From contig CAJLTZ010000040.1 of the NCBI GenBank assembly GCA_905209725.1, positions 1 through 21,422 on the forward strand: a DNA stretch of 21,422 bases, read 5' to 3'. The notes under the pieces were generated by a model, which saw nothing but the letters and a program-made list of their open reading frames with translations, searched no databases and was not told where the DNA came from. The position numbers were made by a program, and so were the translations under genes. The DNA comes from an uncultured Muribaculaceae bacterium (GTDB taxonomy: Bacteria; Bacteroidota; Bacteroidia; Bacteroidales; Muribaculaceae). Shown here piece after piece: positions 16,646 to 21,422 of this stretch (the first letter of the stretch is position 1; each line of letters opens with the position of its first letter).

Positions 16646-18366
16646 CTCCTCTGATGAAACACAGCATAAGGACTCTCATTATCTGCGCCATCGCTACTCT
16701 GACTTCCCTCGGCGCATTCGCCCAATACGACCAGACCATCGAGGTAGAAGGCAAATATGTGCCCGAGGTGATTCCCCGAGAGCGCGTGGCCATCTTTCCC
16801 CCGCAGCAGAAATTCCGCTTCTCGGCCACTCCGCTCCAATTCTCCGAAACCGGCGTGCACGCCAATTTCCATCCGCAGGCCATCCCGATGCCCGCCACCG
16901 GATGGCGCACCTCCCGCAATTACGACACCTCCCGGGGATATGCCGACCTTTCATTAGGCTCTTTCCTCAATGCCTCCCTCAGCGCCGGATACAGGATTAT
17001 CGACTCTGAAGCCACCACGCTCGGCGTGCGCCTCCAGCATAATTCCACCTCCCTCTTCCATCCCCGTCTCGCCGATGCCGTGCGCGACGTGCGCCGCTAT
17101 CTTTACGACGAATCCCTCGCCCTATATTCCTCCCACGATTTCTCGGGCAAAGGTCGACTCGACGCCACGCTCCAATATCATCTCTCCCTATTCAACTATT
17201 ACGGCTTCAATCCCGCCCAGGCCGCTCCTGACGCCGCCTTGAAAGCCCCCACCCAGACCCTCAACGACTTCACGGCTCGCTTCAAATGGAGCTCACCCGC
17301 CGTGATCGACGACATCTCATACAGCGCCACCCTCGGCGCCCGATATTTCGGCTACCGCGCCCTGCCCCTTCCAGGCAGCGATGACATCAGAGGCACTCGC
17401 GAAACCAACGTTTTCCTCGACGCATCCTTCGCCTTCCCCACCTCTCGCAGCAGCAGCGCCGGAATCGACCTCGACGCCGACCTCCTCTGCTATGCCAACG
17501 GGAAAAGCTACGGAATGCTCACCCTTACCCCATACTACCGCTTCGCCCGCCAGCGCCTCAACATCCGCATCGGCGCCCGTATAGACCTCGCGTTCAATGC
17601 CGGCACATCCCTCTTCAGCGAAATCCCCTCCCGCCGCTATTCCACCTTCCATATAGCCCCCTCCGTAAGCGCCGAATACGCCGCAGGCCCCGCCTCGCTA
17701 TATGTGCGGCTGCTCGGAGGCTCTACGCTCCATACGCTCGCAGCCCTCTCCCAACTCGATTTCTACGGCATCCCCGCACTCCTCTCCACCCGTCCCGTAT
17801 ATGCCCCGCTCGACGGCAGCCTCGGAGCATCGTTCGGCCCGTTCCGCGGGTTATCCGCCGGCCTCGACTTCGCCTACCGCATTGCCCGCGACCAGTTTAC
17901 CGGCGGATGGTTCATGCCCTGGCTCAACGGCGACCTATCCCTCGCCGCCACCTCTCCCCTCGATACTTATAAGATCCACGGCTTCAGCCTTGGCCTCAAC
18001 CTCGCATACAATCCCGCCGCCTGGCTCAATCTCTCCGCCGAGGCGCGCTACCAGCCCCAGCACGGCGAAAAAGGATACTTCAACGGTTTCGACCGTCCAA
18101 GATGGACCCTCAATGCCCGCGCCGAGTCCAACCCCTGGCGCTCGCTACGATTAGGTGTAGACTGGCAGCTTCGCGCCGTGAGAAGCATTCTCGGCGTCCG
18201 ACTTCCCGACATCTCCCTGCTCGGCGCCAACGTGGCCTATTCCTTCACGCCTCGCTTCTCCATATGGCTGCGTGGCGACAACCTCCTCAACCGGCGCGAC
18301 CCCGCCATGCTCTCCCTCCCCATGCAGGGATTATCCTTCGCAATCGGGGCCGGAATTAATTTTTAG
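16642..18366 (+). CDS. Outer-membrane beta-barrel protein (574 aa)
   Basis: The first ATG (16642) overlaps the TPR gene's stop; a second in-frame ATG at 16654 (MKHSIR) would also give a good signal peptide, cleaved after GAFA. The mature N-terminus carries VEGKYVPEVI. From about residue 95 onward the sequence alternates polar and aromatic/hydrophobic residues in short stretches separated by turns (for example LSAGYRI, LTPYYRFARQRLNIRIGARI, FSLGLNLAYNP, VAYSFTPRFSIWL). It ends in Phe (AGINF), as outer-membrane barrels usually do. It resembles the barrel of TonB-dependent receptors, but it is short and I see no plug domain or SusC-type features, so I do not call it a TonB-dependent receptor. 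Together with the TPR protein it probably forms an envelope module; its substrate is unknown. Confidence 0.85.
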   Translation: MTPLMKHSIRTLIICAIATLTSLGAFAQYDQTIEVEGKYVPEVIPRERVAIFPPQQKFRFSATPLQFSETGVHANFHPQAIPMPATGWRTSRNYDTSRGYADLSLGSFLNASLSAGYRIIDSEATTLGVRLQHNSTSLFHPRLADAVRDVRRYLYDESLALYSSHDFSGKGRLDATLQYHLSLFNYYGFNPAQAAPDAALKAPTQTLNDFTARFKWSSPAVIDDISYSATLGARYFGYRALPLPGSDDIRGTRETNVFLDASFAFPTSRSSSAGIDLDADLLCYANGKSYGMLTLTPYYRFARQRLNIRIGARIDLAFNAGTSLFSEIPSRRYSTFHIAPSVSAEYAAGPASLYVRLLGGSTLHTLAALSQLDFYGIPALLSTRPVYAPLDGSLGASFGPFRGLSAGLDFAYRIARDQFTGGWFMPWLNGDLSLAATSPLDTYKIHGFSLGLNLAYNPAAWLNLSAEARYQPQHGEKGYFNGFDRPRWTLNARAESNPWRSLRLGVDWQLRAVRSILGVRLPDISLLGANVAYSFTPRFSIWLRGDNLLNRRDPAMLSLPMQGLSFAIGAGINF

Positions 18367-18430
18367 GAAAGAGTCTTTACAAGAACTTACTATAGAACTA
18401 TGTGCGCTCCCAATGCGTTTCAATTCTGAA

Positions 18431-18447
18431 AGATTATATAATAATCT
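18431..18447. repeat. Inverted repeat AGATTAT-ATA-ATAATCT upstream of the 177-aa gene
   Basis: A perfect 7-3-7 AT-only-loop palindrome lies in the 118-nt gap, 37 bp before the ATG at 18485. It may be an operator or a weak hairpin ending the barrel-protein transcript. No TAnnTTTG promoter element is visible between it and the start codon. Confidence 0.4.
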
Positions 18448-18484
18448 TAACCGTAAATTAGTTTAAACGACTTCATTATATAAG

Positions 18485-19018
18485 ATGTCTATTGAAAATC
18501 TCACACTCGAATATGCCAACGACGACGACCGCCTCTATGGCCTCGCCGGCATGGCAATCTCAGCAGCCGCCCTCGATGCCATCGACAAGGTGGCGCTGAT
18601 TTCCATCGACTCCGACGGGCCGATGGTAACATTCTCGCACGAATATTACTTCTGTGGAAGCCCCTCCATATCCCCCAAGGCCACATGGCACAATCTTCTT
18701 GGGAACTTCCATCTCACCACCGCCATGGTGATTTCCAATGTGCTGGCGCGCAGCCTTGTACGCCTCGGCCACGACGCGCCGCAGGAGGTGATGGACAGCC
18801 TCCACGAAGCCGTCACCACTGAAGGCCGCGAGGCATGTGCCCTTGAAGACGACGAGGTGGAAAGCATCTATCGCCGCACGGCCACCGGAATGCGCCGCAT
18901 TTTCGCCAACCCGCGCCTCCACCCGGCCATCGACAGCTTCGCACGCTCCATAGCCCGCCGCCGCACACTCTCCGGTGGCGAAATATTCGACGAGCTCCGT
19001 GCCCTCCATATCCTTTAG
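18485..19018 (+). CDS. Small protein of unknown function (177 aa)
   Basis: I do not recognise this protein. It starts MSIENLTLEYAN and has no signal peptide; a hydrophobic stretch near residues 20-45 is too interrupted by charges for a clear membrane helix. The middle holds a possible beta-strand pair (VALISIDSDGPMVTFSHEYYF). Residues about 65-177 are mostly helical, with a conserved-looking block LTTAMVISNVLARSLVRLG and a basic SIARRRTLSGGEIFDELRAL near the end. Codon use matches the neighbours (C-rich third positions), which supports a real gene. It lies 118 nt after the barrel gene and 72 nt before the acyltransferase, and could belong to either group or stand alone. Confidence 0.8.
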   Translation: MSIENLTLEYANDDDRLYGLAGMAISAAALDAIDKVALISIDSDGPMVTFSHEYYFCGSPSISPKATWHNLLGNFHLTTAMVISNVLARSLVRLGHDAPQEVMDSLHEAVTTEGREACALEDDEVESIYRRTATGMRRIFANPRLHPAIDSFARSIARRRTLSGGEIFDELRALHIL

Positions 19019-19075
19019 CACCTCTCTCACACCTCCTGCCTCCACACCCAATTTTTAAATTTAAGATTTTATTGT

Positions 19076-19083
19076 TAATTTTG
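19076..19083 (+). promoter_or_regulatory. -7 element just before the acyltransferase start codon
   Basis: TAATTTTG fits TAnnTTTG. A TTTTT run at 19052-19056 sits at the right distance for a weak -33 element. The expected transcription start, 19086-19090, is at most a few bases before the ATG at 19091, implying a leaderless or nearly leaderless mRNA. Confidence 0.55.
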
Positions 19084-19090
19084 CATCGGA

Positions 19091-20044
19091 ATGCAGCCAG
19101 TAATCGACAAAATCGACCCCAGCCTCATAATGGCGGAGTTCACCCCCGACCGGCTTCTGCGTAAGTCGAACAAGGGTGACAATGAGATTTATGTAGTGGA
19201 CGCTTTCAATGCTCCCAATACAATGAAAGAGATTGGAAGGCTCCGCGAAATCGCCTTCCGCGACTCCGGAGGAGGCACCGGCCTGAGCTGCGACATCGAT
19301 GAATTCGACACAATGCCCGTACCCTGCAGGCAGATGATCGTGTGGAATCCCGCCGACCGCGAAATCATCGGCGGTTACCGCTTCATCCTCGGCGAAGACA
19401 TAAAATTCGAAAAAGGCTTGCCGCATATCGCCACTTCCCACATGTTCCGCTTCTCCGATAAATTCCTGCACGACTATCTGCCCAACACCCTCGAGCTCGG
19501 CCGCTCTTTCGTGGTGCTCGACTATCAGAACACCCGCCAGCGCCCTAAAGCCATCTATGCCCTCGACAACCTCTGGGACGGCCTCGGAGCCTTGACTGTG
19601 AAATACCCACAGATCAAGCACCTATTCGGAAAGGTAACCATGTATCCCGCCTACGGCACCGAATGCCGCGACATGATTCTTGGCTTCCTCCACAAGCATT
19701 TCCCCGACCCGGATCATCTCGTGGAGCCCATCACCCCATTGCCATCGAAAGCCCTTTCGCCCGAAGTGCAGGCCCGGTTCTGCGGTGCCGACTATAAGGA
19801 AGACCTCCGGATCCTAAATTCTTTCGTGCGCTCCCACGGCAGAAAAATCCCCCCGCTTGTCAACGCCTACATGTCGCTCTCGCCCACGATGCGCATGTTC
19901 GGCACTGCCGTCAACACCGAATTCGGAAATGTGGAGGAATCCGGTATTTTCCTCACCATCTCCGAAATATTCCAGGACAAGAAGGGACGTCACATCGACA
20001 CCTTCATCGACACCCTTGCCAATTCCCTTAACGACTCAAAATAA
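19091..20044 (+). CDS. GNAT-fold N-acyltransferase, OlsB/GlsB-like (317 aa)
   Basis: The order of motifs fits the acyl-ACP-dependent amino-acid N-acyltransferases (Pfam Acetyltransf_5; OlsB of ornithine lipids, GlsB of Bacteroides glycine lipids). These are IGRLREIAFR (about 48-57), CDIDEFDTM (67-75), the core strand IIGGYRFIL (92-100), SHMFRFSDKF (116-125), LELGRSFVV (134-142), LWDGLGALTV (161-170) and the C-terminal block IPPLVNAYMSLSPTMRMFG (253-271). The family transfers a hydroxy-fatty acyl chain from ACP to an amino acid amine at the inner membrane. The start at 19091 is preferred over Met14 because PVIDKIDPSLIMAEF appears to belong to the conserved N-terminus. An ATP-grasp gene follows after 7 nt. 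No O-acyltransferase partner (GlsA/OlsA type) lies in the window. GlsB is my best guess from recalled family features; the amino acid used is not certain. Confidence 0.85.
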   Translation: MQPVIDKIDPSLIMAEFTPDRLLRKSNKGDNEIYVVDAFNAPNTMKEIGRLREIAFRDSGGGTGLSCDIDEFDTMPVPCRQMIVWNPADREIIGGYRFILGEDIKFEKGLPHIATSHMFRFSDKFLHDYLPNTLELGRSFVVLDYQNTRQRPKAIYALDNLWDGLGALTVKYPQIKHLFGKVTMYPAYGTECRDMILGFLHKHFPDPDHLVEPITPLPSKALSPEVQARFCGADYKEDLRILNSFVRSHGRKIPPLVNAYMSLSPTMRMFGTAVNTEFGNVEESGIFLTISEIFQDKKGRHIDTFIDTLANSLNDSK

Positions 20045-20051
20045 TTACCCA

Positions 20052-21020
20052 ATGAGCTCATCCCGAAGGCCTGCGATCACAGTGCTTCTCCTCGGCGGCT
20101 CCCGCCGGGTATCGCTCGCCCAACTCCTCAAACGCAGCGGTCAACGTCTCGGATACGACGTCAGGATCATAGCCTATGAACTCGACCTCGAAGTGCCTAT
20201 CGCTGTAGAAGGCACCGTGGTGAAAGGCCTCAGTTTCACCGACCCCGGCGTAATCGCCGACCTCGCCCGAGTAATCGCAGAATACGACGTAAAGATAATT
20301 CTCCCCATCGTAAACGGCGCCATGGAGACCGCCTCCATATGCAAACGCGAGTTTCCCGACGTGTTCGTGCCGATTTCCGACGTCGAGACAGTCACCATTT
20401 TCAGCGACAAGATCGAGGCCGCCAAGGCGTTCCGCGAAGCCGGAATCCCCACACCCAAGACATACACCATCATCGACAACGACATGCCGCTCATCGCCAA
20501 ACCCCGCAAAGGAGGCTCGTCGCGCGGCATCAAGGTGTTCCACAACATGGACGACTTCATGCGCCTCGAAAACATCGAGTCGTATCTGCTGCAGGAATTC
20601 ATCGAGGAGTTCAGAGAATACACCGTCGACTGCTACGTGGCGCAGGACGGCCGCATCCTGGCCACAGTGCCACGCGAGCGCCTCGAAGTGATGGGAGGCG
20701 AAGTGACACGAACAATCACCAGCCGCATCCCCGAACTCATCGACATGAGCCGCCAGGTAATCAAACACTTCGGCTGCATCGGCCCCGTCACCGTGCAATA
20801 CCTTCACGACACCGCCCGCGACCGATTCCTGCTCAATGAGGTGATTCCACGTCTCGGCGGCGGAGTGATCTGCTCCATATATGCCGGCGCTCCTATCACC
20901 GACTACATTCTTCAGGAAGCCCTCGGAATCAGCGTATCACCCTGCACCGACTGGGCCGACCGCGTGCTCATGGCCCGCTACCAGAAAGAGGCCATCTTCT
21001 TCAACAACCAGCTTCAATGA
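20052..21020 (+). CDS. ATP-grasp family ligase (322 aa)
   Basis: The ATG at 20052 lies 7 nt after the acyltransferase stop; longer in-frame starts would lie inside that gene and are rejected. Residues about 8-60 are a Rossmann-like preATP-grasp half (VLLLGGSRRVSLAQLLKR, then IIAYELD). The ATP-grasp half follows: FSDK (Lys120), LIAKPRKGGSSRGI (147-160, containing the glycine-rich lid), QEFIEEFREYTVD (181-193) and LLNEVIPRLGGG (260-271), in which Asn262/Glu263 and Arg267 fit the metal and phosphate ligands. Such enzymes activate a carboxylate with ATP and join it to an amine or similar nucleophile. The form is near the CarB-like and PylC-like stand-alone ligases; the substrate is not determinable. 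Tight linkage to an aminolipid-type acyltransferase suggests ligation of an N-acyl amino acid or supply of its precursor. Its stop overlaps (ATGA) the small ORF that follows. Confidence 0.88.
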   Translation: MSSSRRPAITVLLLGGSRRVSLAQLLKRSGQRLGYDVRIIAYELDLEVPIAVEGTVVKGLSFTDPGVIADLARVIAEYDVKIILPIVNGAMETASICKREFPDVFVPISDVETVTIFSDKIEAAKAFREAGIPTPKTYTIIDNDMPLIAKPRKGGSSRGIKVFHNMDDFMRLENIESYLLQEFIEEFREYTVDCYVAQDGRILATVPRERLEVMGGEVTRTITSRIPELIDMSRQVIKHFGCIGPVTVQYLHDTARDRFLLNEVIPRLGGGVICSIYAGAPITDYILQEALGISVSPCTDWADRVLMARYQKEAIFFNNQLQ

Positions 21021-21097
21021 GACTCCGTTTCATCTGCATAGCACGCAACGAAGCAGTCCCCGACAGCCGCATCCTCCGCCTCCTCGACCGCAGCTGA
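21017..21097 (+). pseudogene. 26-codon ORF overlapping the ATP-grasp stop, possible gene remnant
   Basis: ATGA joins this ORF to the ATP-grasp gene exactly as in a coupled operon pair. It reads MRLRFICIARNEAVPD and then ten more residues, ending in TGA at 21095-21097. The beginning faintly recalls family-2 glycosyltransferase starts (a strand followed by RNEA), but it stops after 26 residues and the DNA beyond is A-rich and non-coding in all frames. It may be the surviving 5' end of a deleted third operon gene, a real micro-protein, or chance. Confidence 0.3.
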
Positions 21098-21149
21098 CGA
21101 AAGTCGCGCAGCAAAAAACAAGTGCAAAAAACTAAGTGCAGATAACCAA

Positions 21150-21180
21150 GGGAATAGTCGCGGAGCGACTACCCTATCCC
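21150..21180. repeat. Hairpin element with core TAGTCGC-GGA-GCGACTA
   Basis: A perfect 7-bp stem (21155-21161 with 21165-21171) is extended by an outer GGGA/TCCC pair (21150-21153 with 21177-21180). There is no T-run on either side, so it is not a classic terminator, although it sits where the ATP-grasp transcript should end. A 14-base relative, GTCGCTCCACGACT, lies at 454-467, so it could be a dispersed REP-like element. Confidence 0.5.
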
Positions 21181-21206
21181 CAAAATTCATCATTAACCAA
21201 AATAAA

Positions 21207-21238
21207 TTTGTAAAACACCAAAAAAATAAGTAAATTTG
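21207..21238 (+). promoter_or_regulatory. Bacteroidetes-type promoter of tRNA-Ser
   Basis: TTTG (21207-21210), 20 nt and TAAATTTG (21231-21238) match the phylum consensus exactly. The expected start is near 21242, giving a leader of about 50 nt before the mature tRNA. Confidence 0.85.
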
Positions 21239-21290
21239 CATCCACAAACGCAGCGCCCGCATTCACGCGAGCAAAGTGGGCGACAGCAAA

Positions 21291-21375
21291 GGAGAGATGG
21301 CAGAGTGGTCGATTGCGGCGGTCTTGAAAACCGTTGAGTGTCACAGCTCCGGGGGTTCGAATCCCTCTCTCTCCG
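21291..21375 (+). tRNA. tRNA-Ser (anticodon TGA)
   Basis: A class II cloverleaf is seen. The acceptor stem pairs GGAGAGA (21291-21297) with TCTCTCC and is followed by discriminator G at 21375. The anticodon stem GCGGT/ACCGT encloses CTTGAAA, giving anticodon TGA. The long variable arm (TGAGTGTCACAGCTCC) and G73 fit serine. The T arm contains GGTTCGAATCC. CCA is not encoded. Confidence 0.97.
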
Positions 21376-21422
21376 CAACAAACGCTGAAAATCAGCAGAT
21401 TGCAAAACAAACACCCAGTTTT

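Noticed and set aside
16642..18366. TonB-dependent receptor of SusC type
   Set aside because: The protein is too short, with no carboxypeptidase-like domain, TonB box or plug domain seen; only a barrel with terminal Phe is supported.
21174..21414. Minus-strand frames over the last tRNA
   Set aside because: They run antisense through tRNA-Ser and its promoter; peptides of the type GERGIRTPG are the usual artefact of translating tRNA genes.

Overview
The window reads as a chromosomal segment of a Bacteroidales bacterium; a GC-rich, C-rich-wobble gut lineage such as Muribaculaceae is my inference. Direct support: three textbook Bacteroidetes promoters (TTTG, 19-20 nt, TAnnTTTG), starts with no strong Shine-Dalgarno, three secreted proteins ending in type-A type IX secretion (T9SS) sorting tails, an OmpA-like lipoprotein, and an OlsB/GlsB-type acyltransferase. 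The edges carry tRNA genes without encoded CCA. No phage, transposase, CRISPR or restriction gene is visible.

Layout. 80-408: a minus-strand tRNA-Pro(TGG) then tRNA-Leu(CAG) unit with its own promoter and terminator. About 484-890: no gene, but a perfect promoter, a hairpin beginning at the predicted start site, further hairpins and an intrinsic terminator, i.e. a candidate structured RNA of about 370 nt. 958-11317: a minus-strand cluster of three large multidomain secreted proteins (1523, about 1079 and 745 aa, in transcription order) built from the same parts: propeller-like repeats, fibronectin type III-like modules, MAM-like and choice-of-anchor-J-like jelly rolls, CARDB-like modules and a T9SS tail. 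11241-12021: a gene-poor gap with a 33-bp repeat and two terminator-like hairpins. 12022-12912: a minus-strand coiled-coil protein of unknown function.

13131-18366 (plus): an OmpA-family lipoprotein, a terminator-like hairpin, then a TPR protein overlapping by ATGA an outer-membrane beta-barrel protein. 18485-19018: an unknown 177-aa protein. 19076-21097: an apparently leaderless GNAT-fold N-acyltransferase (OlsB/GlsB-like), followed after 7 nt by an ATP-grasp ligase, whose stop overlaps a 26-codon ORF that may be a gene remnant. 21207-21375: tRNA-Ser(TGA) with a perfect promoter.

How it fits together: the T9SS proteins, the OmpA lipoprotein and the TPR/beta-barrel pair are all envelope or surface functions. 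The acyltransferase plus ATP-grasp ligase suggests aminolipid chemistry, and this pair is the most attractive candidate for an undescribed pathway. The candidate RNA at 484-856 is the most attractive unexplained non-coding signal.
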